This document shows positions 16,927 to 29,543 of a DNA stretch of 64,000 bases, in pieces. Every line of letters starts with the position of its first letter. The stretch's first letter is position 1. The notes under the pieces were generated by a model. The model was not told where the DNA came from and made no database searches. It saw nothing but the letters and a program-made list of their open reading frames with translations. The position numbers and the translations under genes were made by a program. Source of the DNA: Acetivibrio sp. MSJd-27 (lineage in GTDB: Bacteria; Bacillota; Clostridia; UMGS1840; HGM11507); NCBI RefSeq assembly GCF_018918095.1, contig NZ_JAHLPV010000002.1:62001-126000 (forward strand). The letters are read 5' to 3'.

Positions 16927-17936
16927 AGTTTTACACATATTTTTCATGACTTTTCCCACGAAACGGTGGAAAAGTCATGAAATTTCCCTGTTTATCCGCA
17001 TTTCGGAGTGTCAAAAACTTTATTTTCCTATATTTAAATTGATAACCATTTTTTTGAATTCAATTGGCAGATTGTCCAAAATAATCTTTGATTTTTATAG
17101 AATCTTCTCAATGAAAAACTTTTTTTATTTTTTGCTTGACAATCTTGTAATAAATGAGAAAAAGCTACATTTAAAAAATATCTTGATTTATCAGGTTTTA
17201 AAAAGTTTTTCACATGTTACGAAAATAATAGTATTATGTAAATAAAAAAAACTGAGCAATCCTTTGAAAACAGTGTTTTTCATGTTTTCCACTGATTTAT
17301 TTAAGATTTTCCACCGATTTCGTGGAAAAGTAATTTTTCTTACAGAAAGCAGATATTCTCTGACTTAAATTTTTTTACATGAAGTTTACATAAAGATAAT
17401 ACTTTTTTTGATATGGTGTTTTCTGAGTAGAATAAGATTCTTATTTTTGAATTATTTGGAATCGAAAACAAATTTTAAAAAAAGAAAAAAGTCGAAAGAA
17501 AGAAAAAAATTATTTTCCACTTTATTTGTTTTATGTTAACTTATCGAAAGAGGCTAATTACTTTAGTTCCCTAAGAATCAAAGTTATCCACTGTTTTTAA
17601 GACATTTTTCCACCGATTTTGTGGATAACCCTTAAACCTTTCGTACAAAAGGGATAAAATGATTTTATTATGCCGCTTATTTCTTTACATAATGAACAGA
17701 CCAACGAAAATTTAAATATTCCTATTTTTCGTTTTATGATATATAATTGATTTTTTCTGTCAATTGATTATATATGATAAAATGAAAAGAGAATTGGTTG
17801 AAAGAGTCATTTTTTATTACGTACAGAATGTATCTATTATCCACATAAATAGTGGATAACCTTGCTTTTTTATGTGCGTAACTTCTCTATTTCTATCCGT
17901 TCTCTCATAAACTTAAGAAAAAAGAGGTGGATAAAT
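16927..17936. other. oriC: Replication origin region (oriC) upstream of dnaA
   Basis: A 1-kb gene-free, strongly AT-rich stretch directly before dnaA. DnaA boxes: TTATCCACT at 17584-17592 (+), TTATCCACA at 17620-17628 (-), TTATCCACA at 17837-17845 (+) and TTATCCACT at 17851-17859 (-); several TTTTCCAC relatives near 17287-17335 and 17605-17613. An A/T-only stretch at about 17460-17540 is a candidate unwinding element. A possible dnaA promoter is TTGATT (17747-17752) with TATATG 18 bp later. The dnaA-dnaN gap holds a second box cluster, so the origin may be bipartite. The usual rpmH-rnpA-yidC side is absent; serS is there instead. Confidence 0.92.
16942..16982 (+). terminator. Long inverted repeat after serS
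   Basis: TTTCATGACTTTTCC-CAC and its complement form an approximately 18-bp stem with one mismatch and a small loop. The T-tail is poor, so termination is likely but not certain. The arms contain TTTTCCAC, a relaxed DnaA-box-like sequence. Confidence 0.55.
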
Positions 17937-19286
17937 GTGCGAAATCCAGTTGACCTATGGAACGAGATGCTCTCTATCATAGAGAAGGAAGTATCTCCCC
18001 TGGGATTTGAAACTTGGATTAAAACGATTAAACCATATCGTTTTCAAAATCAAAATTTAATTCTCACCGTCCCATTGGAATGGAATAAGGATATGATTGA
18101 AAAGAGATATCTGCTTCTGATCAAAAACGCCCTTATTCTTCTTGCCGGAAATGACTGCAGTGTTGAAATTTTAGTGGAGGATGAGGCACAGAACTTACTT
18201 GAGGAAGATATGGCGTCGCCGGAAGATTTTTCAGGCGATATTCAAAAGATACAGGAACTTTCCAATTTAAATCCAAAATATACATTTTCCTCTTTCGTTA
18301 TAGGTGAATCAAACAGGCTTGCCTGTGCTGCCGCACAAGCAGTCAGTGAAAAGCCGGCTGAGAGCTATAATCCTCTCTTTCTGTACGGGGATGTAGGGCT
18401 TGGTAAAACCCATCTGATGCACGCTATCGGAAACAGCATTTTAAAGAATAATAAGGAAGCGAAAATACTTTATATTACAAGTGAGATGTTTATCAACGAT
18501 CTTGTAAACGCTATCAAGGACAATAAAAATGAAGAATTTCGCAATAAATACCGTAATCTGGACGTTTTGATGGTAGATGACATCCAATTTATCGGAAGCA
18601 AAGAATTAATGCAGCAGGAATTTTTTCACACCTTTAATCATCTGCACCAATCCAATAAACAGATTATCCTTTCCTCCGACCGGCCTCCGAAAGATATCAG
18701 TACTTTGGAAAGCCGCCTGAGATCCCGTTTTGAGTGGGGGCTTATCTGTGATATCAAACAGCCTGATTATGAGACCAGAGTGGCGATTTTAAAGAAAAAG
18801 GTACAGACCGACCATCTGGATATATCGGATGACATTCTCACCTTTATCGCGGAGAGAGTGAAATCCAATATAAGAGAACTGGAAGGGGTTTTAAACAGAC
18901 TGACAGCTTACAGCCAGCTGACAAAAATGCCTATCACCAAGGATATGGTTCAGGATATGATAAAGGATATCACAGAGACAAAGGTAAACCGAGTTGTCAA
19001 TGTGGATACCATTATTCTGGAGACTGCAAATTATTTTGATATGGATCCCAAAGAATTGAAATCCAAAACACGGAAGCAGGAAGTGGTTAATGTCCGTCAG
19101 ATCGCTATGTATATTATAAGGGAATTAACCGGGCTTTCCTATAAAAAAATAGGAGAGGATTTCAGCGGAAGGGATCACACAACCGTTATGAGTTCCATCA
19201 ATAAGGTAGAAGATCAAATCAATGAAGATGAGAATTTAAAAAATAATATTGAAGAAATTATCTCAAATATTAAAAATATGATGTGA
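17937..19286 (+). CDS. dnaA: Chromosomal replication initiator DnaA
   Basis: A 449-residue initiator AAA+ ATPase. The N-terminal domain (DLWNEMLSIIEKE onwards) mediates oligomer and helicase-loader contacts. The AAA+ domain has Walker A GLGKTHL near residue 155 and Walker B VLMVDDIQF near residue 213. The C-terminal DNA-binding domain carries the signature GRDHTTV near residue 411. The GTG at 17937 was chosen because AAAGAGGTGG precedes it and the product then starts where other DnaA proteins do; earlier in-frame starts lack a ribosome site. It binds the boxes on both flanks to open the origin. Confidence 0.97.
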   Translation: MRNPVDLWNEMLSIIEKEVSPLGFETWIKTIKPYRFQNQNLILTVPLEWNKDMIEKRYLLLIKNALILLAGNDCSVEILVEDEAQNLLEEDMASPEDFSGDIQKIQELSNLNPKYTFSSFVIGESNRLACAAAQAVSEKPAESYNPLFLYGDVGLGKTHLMHAIGNSILKNNKEAKILYITSEMFINDLVNAIKDNKNEEFRNKYRNLDVLMVDDIQFIGSKELMQQEFFHTFNHLHQSNKQIILSSDRPPKDISTLESRLRSRFEWGLICDIKQPDYETRVAILKKKVQTDHLDISDDILTFIAERVKSNIRELEGVLNRLTAYSQLTKMPITKDMVQDMIKDITETKVNRVVNVDTIILETANYFDMDPKELKSKTRKQEVVNVRQIAMYIIRELTGLSYKKIGEDFSGRDHTTVMSSINKVEDQINEDENLKNNIEEIISNIKNMM

Positions 19287-19557
19287 TAGATTTTCAACAC
19301 AAAAAATTATCTTTCCACGTGGAAAGCGGTGTGTTTTGTGGATATTTATTGATTGCCACAGATTATCCAAAATACTTTTTTGTGAACACACATTATTATA
19401 CCCATTTATAAAATTGACAACTTCATCCCATTCATAGCTTTCCGCGATTTTCTACTTATACACATAACTCTATTACTAATACTACTATAGAAATATAAAA
19501 ATAATATATATCATGATCATAATGATTTATTTTTTTAAAATGAAAGGAGTTTTTCAT
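19287..19557. promoter_or_regulatory. dnaA-dnaN intergenic region with DnaA boxes and a 16-bp palindrome
   Basis: Contains CTTTCCACGTGGAAAG (19311-19326), a perfect palindrome; TGTGGATAT (19337-19345, a one-mismatch DnaA box on the minus strand) and TTATCCAAA (19363-19371). It is a candidate second half of a bipartite origin and site of dnaA autoregulation. The dnaN ribosome site AAAGGAG is at its right end. Confidence 0.6.
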
Positions 19558-20664
19558 TTGAAATTTTCATGCGACAAACAGATTTTAACAGAAAATATTT
19601 CTGTGGTTTTAAAAGCGGTTTCCCCAAAGAGTAACTATCCTTTGCTGGAAGGTATTTACATGAAGGTGACACCAAACAATGTAAAAATGCTTGGAAATGA
19701 TTTTGAGATTGCAATTGAAAGTAATTTTGAAGCGCAGACGGAAGAAGACGGCGAGATTGTTTTAAACGCAAGAATGCTGTTTGAAATCGTTCGGAAACTT
19801 CCAGATGGAATTATCACAATCTCCAGCGATGAAAATCTGAAAACTACTATTTTTTCAGAAAAAGCGAAATATGAGATATTCGGTTTGAACGCCTCCGAAT
19901 ATCCAGCTATTGATTCCTTTGATTCGGAACAAAAATTCTCTATTTCCAAGCTGCAGTTAAAGAGTATTATCCGTCAGACGGCCTTTTCCATCGGAACCAA
20001 CGAAAACAAAATAACATTTACCGGAGCCTATTTTGAGGTAAACGGAGACGTGCTGAAAGTGGTTGCCCTTGACGGTTACCGTATGGCATATCGGAAAGAA
20101 AACATCAGCAACACGTTACTAAACAGTAATTTCATTATCCCAGGGAAGACATTGAACGAACTCTCCAAGATTTTAAATGACAAGGAAGAGGAAGTTGAAA
20201 TCTGTTTTTCCGATAAAAAGGCAACCATAAAAATTGACAATTATGTTGTGTATTCCAGGCTGATTGAAGGGGAATTTTTCAACTATGAACACATTATTCC
20301 CACAGTATCTGATTTGACGGTTACAACGGATACAAAAGATATTATCAATGCAATCGAAAGAACCTCTCTTTTGATTACAACCGATTCGAAAAGCCCGGTA
20401 AAGATGGATATCACAGAAAATAATATTTATATGAGCTGTATTTCGCGGATTGGAAAAGCGGAGGATAGTTTTTTCTGTGAAACGGAAGGAAATAATCTGG
20501 AAATTGGATTCAATCATAAATATTTATTAGATGCCCTGAAGGCATGCGAATGTGAAAAAATAAAAATGCAGTTTACCACCTCGTTAAGTCCTTTGGTGAT
20601 TGTCCCCATAGAGGGAGATTCTTTTCTGTATCTGGTACTCCCTGTGAGGCTGAAAAATGAATAG
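19558..20664 (+). CDS. dnaN: DNA polymerase III beta subunit (sliding clamp)
   Basis: A 368-residue ring clamp that tethers the replicase to DNA. Three repeated subdomains are evident; the N-terminus is [14 protein letters not shown] and the end is [24 protein letters not shown] start at 19558 was chosen because AAAGGAG is eight bases upstream and the length then equals the usual about 366; an earlier ATG at 19513 gives an atypical extension. It overlaps yaaA by eight bases, so dnaN-yaaA-recF is an operon. Confidence 0.97.
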   Translation: MKFSCDKQILTENISVVLKAVSPKSNYPLLEGIYMKVTPNNVKMLGNDFEIAIESNFEAQTEEDGEIVLNARMLFEIVRKLPDGIITISSDENLKTTIFSEKAKYEIFGLNASEYPAIDSFDSEQKFSISKLQLKSIIRQTAFSIGTNENKITFTGAYFEVNGDVLKVVALDGYRMAYRKENISNTLLNSNFIIPGKTLNELSKILNDKEEEVEICFSDKKATIKIDNYVVYSRLIEGEFFNYEHIIPTVSDLTVTTDTKDIINAIERTSLLITTDSKSPVKMDITENNIYMSCISRIGKAEDSFFCETEGNNLEIGFNHKYLLDALKACECEKIKMQFTTSLSPLVIVPIEGDSFLYLVLPVRLKNE

Positions 20665-20881
20665 TAAGGGCATTCAAATCAAGACAGAATTTATAAAATT
20701 AGATTCTCTTTTAAAATGGGCGGATCTGGTTCAATCAGGCGGAATGGCAAAGGAGATCATACAGGAAGGTTTGGTTCATCTAAACGGTGAGATCTGTACA
20801 ATGAGGGGAAAAAAAATCCGCAGCGGGGATTGTGTGACGGTTTCTTTAAACGGGAAAACCGTTACGCTGGATGTCAAATGA
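20657..20881 (+). CDS. yaaA: S4-domain RNA-binding protein YaaA
   Basis: A 74-residue protein that is essentially one S4 domain: [18 protein letters not shown], then [15 protein letters not shown] and [10 protein letters not shown]. It is the small S4 protein found between dnaN and recF in Firmicutes, thought to bind RNA, with a proposed link to ribosome assembly. It overlaps dnaN upstream and shares ATGA with recF downstream. Confidence 0.93.
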   Translation: MNSKGIQIKTEFIKLDSLLKWADLVQSGGMAKEIIQEGLVHLNGEICTMRGKKIRSGDCVTVSLNGKTVTLDVK

Positions 20882-21972
20882 AAATAGAAAGTATCACATT
20901 GCACAATTTTCGAAATTATGCGGATGAATCGATCCTTATGGGAGATGGGATCAACATCTTTTATGGGGAAAATGCCCAGGGAAAGACGAATATTCTGGAG
21001 GCGGTATACCTTTTTTCATCCGCAAAATCTCACAGAGGAGCAAAAGATAAAGAATTGATACGCTTTTCCAGCCCGGAAGCACAGATTTCTATGAAGTTTT
21101 ACTCCCAGCAAAGATCGCAGGAAGCAAAGATGTATTTTTATCAAAATAAAAACAAGCAGCTTTTTATCAATGAAATTGAGCAGAAAAAGATAAAGGCACT
21201 GCTGGGGATATTTTCTACAGTCATTTTTTCACCGGAGGATTTGGAACTGATCAAGGATGGTCCTGAGGCAAGAAGAAGATTTTTAGATACCGACATTTCA
21301 CAGCTGCGTCCGAATTATTACAAGATATTAAAAGATTATGGAAGAGTTCTTGAAATGCGGAATAATCTGCTGAAAAAAGAGAAAATAGATAAAGATTTAC
21401 TGGAAGTTTATAGCATGAAATTGGCCAAATACGGTGCTAAAATTATGATTCATCGTCAATTGTTTATTGACAAAATGAAGCAGAAGGCAAAGGAAATTTA
21501 TTTTTTTATTTCGGACAAGAAGGAAGAATTGTCAATATCCTATCGCCCCTCTATTGATAAAACTTATGAATTGAAGGAAAAAGAGATCGTACCAAAGTTA
21601 TATGAGGCGCTTTCCTCCGGCGAGGATATTTTAAGAAGATCCACATTAAAAGGTCCTCATCGGGATGAAGTTATTTTTCTGATCGATGGAAAGGATGCGA
21701 AAAGCTATTGTTCACAAGGACAGCAGAGGAGTATTGTTCTTTCGTTAAAACTAGCTGAATTTGTTTTTATGGAAGAGGTTTTGGGAGAATCTCCGGTTCT
21801 GCTTCTGGATGATATCTTATCGGAATTGGATGCAAAGCGCCGGGAAAAATTAATCTCCTTTATCAAGGATAATCAAACAATTATCACCTGCACCGACAAG
21901 GATTTTTATTATCATCTGGATAAACCGTTTATCGCACGGAAAATTCAGAATGGCAGAGTGATAGGAAAGTAA
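20878..21972 (+). CDS. recF: DNA replication and repair protein RecF
   Basis: A 364-residue SMC-like ATPase that helps load RecA at gaps with RecO and RecR. Walker A is [13 protein letters not shown] near residue 30; a GPHRDEV segment near residue 260, the signature SQGQQRS and Walker [13 protein letters not shown] follow. The start was set at the ATGA overlap with yaaA. Last member of the dnaN-yaaA-recF group; remB follows after 10 bp. Confidence 0.97.
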   Translation: MKIESITLHNFRNYADESILMGDGINIFYGENAQGKTNILEAVYLFSSAKSHRGAKDKELIRFSSPEAQISMKFYSQQRSQEAKMYFYQNKNKQLFINEIEQKKIKALLGIFSTVIFSPEDLELIKDGPEARRRFLDTDISQLRPNYYKILKDYGRVLEMRNNLLKKEKIDKDLLEVYSMKLAKYGAKIMIHRQLFIDKMKQKAKEIYFFISDKKEELSISYRPSIDKTYELKEKEIVPKLYEALSSGEDILRRSTLKGPHRDEVIFLIDGKDAKSYCSQGQQRSIVLSLKLAEFVFMEEVLGESPVLLLDDILSELDAKRREKLISFIKDNQTIITCTDKDFYYHLDKPFIARKIQNGRVIGK

Positions 21973-21982
21973 AGGAATCGTT

Positions 21983-22255
21983 ATGTATCTTCATTTAGGT
22001 CAGGATTATATTGTGAAAACAAAGGATATTATTGCTATATTCGATATGGAAAAGACCTCAATTTCACAGATAACCAAAAACTTTTTGAGAAACGCCAGTA
22101 AAAAAAATATGGTAACCTATGTCAGCGATGAATTGCCAAAATCTTTTATTGTGCTGAAAAATGAGAAACAGGAGCGCATCTATGTCTCCTCTATTTCCAG
22201 CACGACATTGGCTAAGCGGGCATCGCATAAAAAGAAAGGCTTTTTGAATTTATAG
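21983..22255 (+). CDS. remB: RemB-like DUF370 protein
   Basis: A 90-residue protein starting MYLHLGQDYIVKTKDIIAIFD, the pattern of the DUF370/RemB family encoded between recF and gyrB in many Firmicutes (yaaB). In B. subtilis RemB influences extracellular matrix gene expression. The basic C-terminus (KRASHKKKG) might contact nucleic acid. It follows recF closely with an AAAGGAA ribosome site. Confidence 0.88.
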   Translation: MYLHLGQDYIVKTKDIIAIFDMEKTSISQITKNFLRNASKKNMVTYVSDELPKSFIVLKNEKQERIYVSSISSTTLAKRASHKKKGFLNL

Positions 22256-22257
22256 AG

Positions 22258-22484
22258 AAAAAATGTCCCCCGTCTTATTGGGCGGATGATTCCGTTTTTT
22301 TCGATGGTGATGAAATCCATCGCCGAAAGGTTTCATGATGGGACACTGCCCCTTCAATAAGGGCTTGTCCCGTTATTCAACGAGGACAAGGGCACTGGAC
22401 GAAGAGGGAGATTGTAATCCCGCTTCGTGCGGATATGGAACCCGCCACCTAAAGAGGCAGGGGACATCTTGTCCGCAGTTATAA
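22258..22484 (-). repeat. R1 palindromic repeat, copy 3, with a degenerate partial copy beside it
   Basis: From 22353 (TTCAATAAGGGCTTGTCCC) to 22484 (GCAGTTATAA) is an R1 copy in minus orientation with diverged central hairpins. Left of it, 22262-22290 (ATGTCCCCCGTCTTATTGGGCGG) looks like an R1 start in the opposite orientation, followed by a CGATGG/CCATCG hairpin. It fills most of the remB-gyrB gap. Confidence 0.7.
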
Positions 22485-22666
22485 CCTCGCTAAGAAAGCA
22501 TTAGGATTCTTCAATATCAGAACATAGCGGCGCTTATACATCCTACTTGCTGCGAGGGTAAAACATTTTGCAAGGTGATTTTTGCCGCACGTTGTGCGCA
22601 AATGTGTTTTTATCTTGTTATAAAATCGAAAGATAACCTCTTTCAAAAATCTGCATGGGAGGCTAA

Positions 22667-24610
<1,944 letters not shown>

Positions 24611-24652
24611 TAAATAAAATAGATAAGAGAAAAATTCTGGTAAAAAATTCTA

Positions 24653-24668
24653 TGTTTCATATGAAACA
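24653..24668. promoter_or_regulatory. parS-like palindrome between gyrB and gyrA
   Basis: TGTTTCATATGAAACA is a perfect palindrome differing from parS by the central CG to TA change. It could be a decayed ParB site or a short hairpin in the gyrB-gyrA leader. It lies 26 bp before the gyrA ATG. Confidence 0.4.
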
Positions 24669-24694
24669 TTTTCTCGAAATTTGGAGGGTATTTC

Positions 24695-27187
24695 ATGAGT
24701 GAATTTGAAAATCAAAAGATAATTCCGGTTGAAATTGTCAAAGAAATGAAAAAATCCTATATCGACTATGCCATGAGTGTTATCGTCAGCCGTGCGCTTC
24801 CCGATGTCAGGGATGGATTGAAGCCGGTACATAGGAGAATTTTATATACAATGCATGAAAGCGGACTGTATCCGGATAAAGGATATCGGAAATGTGCCAC
24901 AACGGTGGGTGACGTACTTGGTAAATATCATCCACACGGAGATGCCGCAGTATATGACAGCATGGTGCGTATGGCACAGGATTTCTCCCTGCGTTATCCC
25001 CTCGTTGACGGGCATGGGAATTTTGGTTCGGTAGATGGTGATCCGGCTGCTGCATATCGGTATACCGAGTCAAAAATGGCAAAATTGAGTGTACAAATGC
25101 TCAGGGACATTGAAAAAGAAACGGTTGACTTTACACCGAACTATGATGAGAGGCTGAAGGAACCTGTTGTTCTTCCCGCACGTTTTCCCCAGCTTCTTGT
25201 GAATGGGTCTTCCGGAATTGCGGTAGGAATGGCAACCAATGTTCCTCCTCATAACTTGAAAGAGGTCATTGACGGCGTGATCGCTTTGATCGATAATCCA
25301 GATATTACGATTGAAGAATTGATGGAATATATCAAAGGTCCCGACTTTCCTACCAGTGGTGTTATTATGGGAATGAGCGGAATACGCAGTGCTTATACCA
25401 CCGGACGGGGTAAAATTATAATTCGGGCAAAGGCGGAAATAGAGGAAGACGGCAATCGGCAGAAAATTATTGTAACGGAAATTCCTTATCAGGTAAACAA
25501 AGCACGGCTGATTGAAAAGATTGCGGATTTGGTTAAGGACAAGAGATTGGAAGGAATCTCTGATTTAAGGGATGAATCCGATCGTGATGGTATGCGGATT
25601 GTCATAGAACTAAAAAGAGATGCAAATGCCAGCATCGTTTTAAATAATCTGTATAAATTCACACAGATGCAGGAAACCTTCGGAGTTATCATGCTCGCAT
25701 TGGTTGACAACAAGCCGGCGATATTGAATCTGAAGGAAGTGCTGGAGCATTATCTGAAATTTCAGGAAGATGTCATTGTCAGAAGAACTAAATTCGATTT
25801 GAGAAAAGCGGAAGCAAGGGCACACATTCTGGAAGGTCTGCGAATTGCACTGGACAATATTGATGAAATTATCCGAGTTATCCGAAGCAGTTACAATGAC
25901 GCGAAGGAAAAACTCTGTGAACGGTTTGGGTTGAGTGAGATTCAGGCTCAAGCAATTCTGGATATGCGTCTGGCAAGGCTGCAGGGGTTGGAACGGGATA
26001 AAATTGATCAGGAATACGCAGAGTTGGAAGAAAAAATTGCGTATTACAAAAAAATTCTTTCGGACGAAGGTATGGTTCTTGATATCATCAAGGACGAGCT
26101 AAACGAGATAAAGGATAAATATGGTGACGAAAGAAGAACTTCGATTTCTTTTGATTACTCCGAAATTGATATGGAAGATTTGATTGATGAGGAAGATGTC
26201 GTTATCACATTGACTCATTTTGGGTATGTAAAACGATTGAAAACGGATACCTACCGCGCTCAGAGAAGAGGAGGAAGGGGGATCTCCGGCCTCAGTACCC
26301 GGGAGGAGGACTTTGTGGAGGAATTGTTCGTCACTTCCACTCACAATTATATTCTCTTCTTTACCAATATGGGAAGAATGTTTAAACTCAAAGCTTATCA
26401 AATTCCGGAGGCCTCCCGAACGGCAAAAGGAATGGCGATTGTAAATCTGCTGGAACTGGAAGCAAATGAAAAAATTACAGCTACCATTCCGCTGAAGGAA
26501 TTTGAGGATGGAAAATATCTGACAATGGTAACCCGTAAGGGAACCATAAAGAAAACCGGCCTAATGGAATATAATACAAATCGCTCCGGCGGTCTGCGCG
26601 CGATTGGGTTAGAGGAAGATGACGAGCTTATTCGGGTAAAACTTACCGATGGAACCAGAGATATTATCATCGGGACACATAAAGGAATGGCGATCCGATT
26701 TAATGAGCAGGATGTTCGTCCGATGGGAAGGACGGCGCACGGTGTTCGCGGTATCAAATTGAAAGATAACGATTATGTGGTTGGAGCTTCCTTGGTAAGT
26801 GAAGGTGTGGATCTCTTAATTGTATCAGAAAATGGTATGGGAAAACGTACGAACGTAGATGAATACAAAGTTCAGCAGCGTGGAGGAAAGGGCGTCAAAA
26901 CCTATAAAATTACTGAGAAAACAGGAGATATTGCCGGAATCAAGACGATTGATGACAATCATGATATCATGCTGATTACCTCTGATGGTGTGGTAATTCG
27001 CACCGGTGCGAATGAGATATCTACTCTCGGAAGAGATACTTCAGGAGTAAGGCTGATGCGCTTGGCGGAAGATATCAAAGTTGTCGCAATTGCGAGAATA
27101 GACAAAGAAGAAGAGGATGTTACCGATGATGCGGAAACAGAATTGTCTGACGGGCAGAAGGAAGAGATAGCAGAGACGGAAGAATAA
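24695..27187 (+). CDS. gyrA: DNA gyrase subunit A
   Basis: An 830-residue breakage-reunion subunit. The catalytic tyrosine is Tyr123 in [10 protein letters not shown]. The C-terminal DNA-wrapping domain carries the gyrase box QRRGGRG, which marks it as gyrase rather than topoisomerase IV. The quinolone-interacting segment is [10 protein letters not shown]: Ala84 is where E. coli GyrA has Ser83. It ends in an acidic tail. GGAGG precedes the ATG, 84 bp after gyrB; a strong terminator follows. Confidence 0.98.
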   Translation: MSEFENQKIIPVEIVKEMKKSYIDYAMSVIVSRALPDVRDGLKPVHRRILYTMHESGLYPDKGYRKCATTVGDVLGKYHPHGDAAVYDSMVRMAQDFSLRYPLVDGHGNFGSVDGDPAAAYRYTESKMAKLSVQMLRDIEKETVDFTPNYDERLKEPVVLPARFPQLLVNGSSGIAVGMATNVPPHNLKEVIDGVIALIDNPDITIEELMEYIKGPDFPTSGVIMGMSGIRSAYTTGRGKIIIRAKAEIEEDGNRQKIIVTEIPYQVNKARLIEKIADLVKDKRLEGISDLRDESDRDGMRIVIELKRDANASIVLNNLYKFTQMQETFGVIMLALVDNKPAILNLKEVLEHYLKFQEDVIVRRTKFDLRKAEARAHILEGLRIALDNIDEIIRVIRSSYNDAKEKLCERFGLSEIQAQAILDMRLARLQGLERDKIDQEYAELEEKIAYYKKILSDEGMVLDIIKDELNEIKDKYGDERRTSISFDYSEIDMEDLIDEEDVVITLTHFGYVKRLKTDTYRAQRRGGRGISGLSTREEDFVEELFVTSTHNYILFFTNMGRMFKLKAYQIPEASRTAKGMAIVNLLELEANEKITATIPLKEFEDGKYLTMVTRKGTIKKTGLMEYNTNRSGGLRAIGLEEDDELIRVKLTDGTRDIIIGTHKGMAIRFNEQDVRPMGRTAHGVRGIKLKDNDYVVGASLVSEGVDLLIVSENGMGKRTNVDEYKVQQRGGKGVKTYKITEKTGDIAGIKTIDDNHDIMLITSDGVVIRTGANEISTLGRDTSGVRLMRLAEDIKVVAIARIDKEEEDVTDDAETELSDGQKEEIAETEE

Positions 27188-27199
27188 TAGAATGAAATG

Positions 27200-27235
27200 A
27201 AAAGATCTCCAAATGAAAAATGCGGAGATCTTTTT
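27200..27235 (+). terminator. Intrinsic terminator of gyrA
   Basis: AAAAGATCTCC pairs with GGAGATCTTTT around a 13-base loop; a T-run follows. It begins 13 bases after the gyrA stop. Confidence 0.85.
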
Positions 27236-27339
27236 GATTTTAACGGTTAGAGTATAATCCAGGCATTTGATACAAATATTATAGAATACAGAAAATAATT
27301 CATATTATTTAAGAGAAAAAGTTATAAATCAAAAAAAGC

Positions 27340-27368
27340 TTGCATTTCGAAATCTGTTGTGATATAAT
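27340..27368 (+). promoter_or_regulatory. Strong sigma-A promoter of rpsB-tsf
   Basis: TTGCAT (27340-27345), a 17-bp spacer and TATAAT (27363-27368), with TGA giving an extended -10. Confidence 0.85.
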
Positions 27369-27374
27369 ATTTTA

Positions 27375-27499
27375 GGTTTAATACGCACATTTCGTGATCT
27401 TACAGGCGGTGCTCTGGAAATAATGCTTTGTTTTCAAGGGTTCCTGTAAGAGTTGAGCGGAATGGAGGAAAAAATAATAACCAAACGGAGGATTTTAAC
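27375..27499 (+). promoter_or_regulatory. Structured 5' leader of rpsB
   Basis: About 125 nt of untranslated leader. TCTTACAGG (27398-27406) and CCTGTAAGA (27443-27451) close a hairpin of about 54 nt. Autoregulation by ribosomal protein S2 is known for rpsB leaders in other bacteria, so this could be its site; that is inference. The ribosome site CGGAGGA is at its 3' end. Confidence 0.45.
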
Positions 27500-28240
27500 A
27501 TGGGCGTAATTTCGATGAAACAGTTACTGGAAGCAGGTGTTCATTTCGGACATCAGACAAGAAGATGGAATCCGAAAATGGCGGAATACATCTTCACTGA
27601 AAGAAATGGAATCTATATTATTGACCTGCAGAAAACCGTAAAGAAAATTGAACAGGCTTATGACTTTATCAGAAGCGTCGCAGAAGAAGGCGGCGATGTT
27701 CTGTTCGTCGGCACAAAGAAACAGGCTACCGACTCCATCAAAGAGGAAGCGGAAAGAGTCGGTATGTACTATGTCAACGCAAGATGGTTAGGCGGTATGC
27801 TGACCAACTTTAAAACCATTAAAAAGAGAATTGACCGTTTGTTCCAGCTGGAAAAAATGGAAGAGGACGGAACGTTTGATTTGCTGCCGAAAAAGGAAGT
27901 TATCAAATTAAAGGCGGAGAGAGAAAAATTAGAGAAATTCCTCGGCGGTATCAAAAATATGAAAAAACTGCCGGCAGCGCTTTTTGTAGTTGACTTGAGA
28001 AAAGAAAAAAATGCGATTTTAGAAGCAAAAAAACTGGGTATTCCGGTTGTTGCTATTGTTGATACAAACTGTGATCCGGACGATGTGGATTATGTTATCC
28101 CCGGCAACGATGATGCGATTCGGGCCGTAAAATTACTTGCTTCCACAATGGGAAATGCCATTATTGAAGGAAGACAGGGTACGGAAATGTCTGCTGAAGC
28201 AGAAAAAAATGAAAAAGAGGAAGAAAAAACCGAAGAGTAA
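27500..28240 (+). CDS. rpsB: 30S ribosomal protein S2
   Basis: A 246-residue S2 protein: [26 protein letters not shown] at the N-terminus, ADSIKEEA-like and [15 protein letters not shown] in the middle, [21 protein letters not shown] near the C-terminus, then a glutamate/lysine-rich tail. The ATG at 27500 has GGAGG seven bases before it and gives the normal length. rpsB-tsf-pyrH-frr is the conserved order, here interrupted by a VOC gene and an R1 repeat. Confidence 0.98.
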   Translation: MGVISMKQLLEAGVHFGHQTRRWNPKMAEYIFTERNGIYIIDLQKTVKKIEQAYDFIRSVAEEGGDVLFVGTKKQATDSIKEEAERVGMYYVNARWLGGMLTNFKTIKKRIDRLFQLEKMEEDGTFDLLPKKEVIKLKAEREKLEKFLGGIKNMKKLPAALFVVDLRKEKNAILEAKKLGIPVVAIVDTNCDPDDVDYVIPGNDDAIRAVKLLASTMGNAIIEGRQGTEMSAEAEKNEKEEEKTEE

Positions 28241-28247
28241 GAAGGAT

Positions 28248-28294
28248 ATCCCCTGTTTGCCGGGTTCAATGGATTTTAGGAAACAGGGGATTTT
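28248..28294 (+). terminator. Terminator-like hairpin between rpsB and tsf
   Basis: ATCCCCTGTTT pairs with AAACAGGGGAT around a 22-base loop, followed by TTT. It could lower tsf expression relative to rpsB. Confidence 0.5.
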
Positions 28295-28448
28295 AATAGA
28301 AAGATTTCTCACCAGGTATATTTCCGCCTTTTAGGCGGACAGGTTCTGGCTTCACAGCAAGCGGCGACAAGATATCCTCTGCTTGGCGAGATTGAAATAT
28401 TTTTATAGTTGATTTTTATAATGTATTGAGATATAGGAGGAAATAGCA

Positions 28449-29345
28449 ATGATTACATCTGCTATGGTAAAAGAATTAAGAGAAAAAACCGGCTGCGGTA
28501 TGATGGACTGTAAAAAAGCCCTGACCGAAGCAAACGGTGATATGGAAAAAGCGATTGAATTATTAAGAGAGAAAGGTCTTGCAGCTTCCGCGAAGAAAGC
28601 TGGAAGAATTGCCGCAGAAGGTATTGTATCCGATTATGTGGAAGGTAATGTAGCTTCTGTGATTGAAGTAAACTCCGAAACCGATTTTGTCGGAAAAAAT
28701 GAAGAGTTCAGAGCTTTTGTGAAAAAGCTGGCCGAGATTGTTGCAAAAGAGAATCCGGCAGATGTAGAAGCTCTTTCCGCATTGAAATACGATGATAAAC
28801 TGACGGTTGCTGAAATGCTACAGGAAAAAATTCTGACCATCGGTGAGAACATCAAAATCAGAAGATTTGCAAGATTTGAAGGAAATGTAGCAACTTATAT
28901 CCATGGGGGCGGAAGAATCGGCGTTGTTGTAAATTTTGATTCTGATGTTGCTTCCAATGATGGATTTGGAAGATTTGCAAAAAATATTGCAATGCAGGTT
29001 GCCGCTGCAAATCCGACCTATGTGAAAAAAGAGGATGTTCCGGCTGAAGTGATTGACAAGGAGAAAGAAATTCTCATGGCTCAGGCGATTAATGAAGGAA
29101 AACCTCAGAATATCGCTGAGAAGATGGTAAACGGCAGAATCGGAAAATATTATAAAGAAGTCTGTCTGGAAGAACAGGAATATATCATCGATACCGACCT
29201 GTCCGTAAACAAATATGTGGAGCAGACAGCAAAAGAATTCGGCGGATCCATCAAAATCAAAGAATTTGTCCGGTTTGAAAAGGGCGAAGGTCTGGAAAAA
29301 AGAGAGGACAACTTTGCAGAAGAAGTTGCAAGCATGTCCAAATAA
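28449..29345 (+). CDS. tsf: Elongation factor Ts
   Basis: A 298-residue guanine nucleotide exchange factor for EF-Tu. The N-terminal UBA-like domain has the signature [16 protein letters not shown]; the core has [14 protein letters not shown]-type sequence. A full two-subdomain core is present. AGGAGG lies seven bases before the ATG. It follows rpsB with 208 bp between them and ends at a strong terminator. Confidence 0.98.
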   Translation: MITSAMVKELREKTGCGMMDCKKALTEANGDMEKAIELLREKGLAASAKKAGRIAAEGIVSDYVEGNVASVIEVNSETDFVGKNEEFRAFVKKLAEIVAKENPADVEALSALKYDDKLTVAEMLQEKILTIGENIKIRRFARFEGNVATYIHGGGRIGVVVNFDSDVASNDGFGRFAKNIAMQVAAANPTYVKKEDVPAEVIDKEKEILMAQAINEGKPQNIAEKMVNGRIGKYYKEVCLEEQEYIIDTDLSVNKYVEQTAKEFGGSIKIKEFVRFEKGEGLEKREDNFAEEVASMSK

Positions 29346-29357
29346 AGGATTAATTAG

Positions 29358-29389
29358 AAAAGGAACACAGAAATGTGTTCCTTTTTTTT
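29358..29389 (+). terminator. Intrinsic terminator of rpsB-tsf
   Basis: AAAAGGAACACA pairs with its complement around GAAA, followed by a run of T. The remaining 150 bp up to the VOC gene hold nothing recognisable. Confidence 0.92.
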
Positions 29390-29543
29390 CAATAGGGGAA
29401 GTATATTGTTCTTTTGGCATTCAACAGGAGAAAAATCTCTAACTGCAAAAAAGAGGATATATTTGTAGAGACAGAAACGTATGGATGGCAGCTTTTGTGC
29501 AAAGTTGTGCGGAAAAAAATTGTTTTTGACTGTAATTTATATT

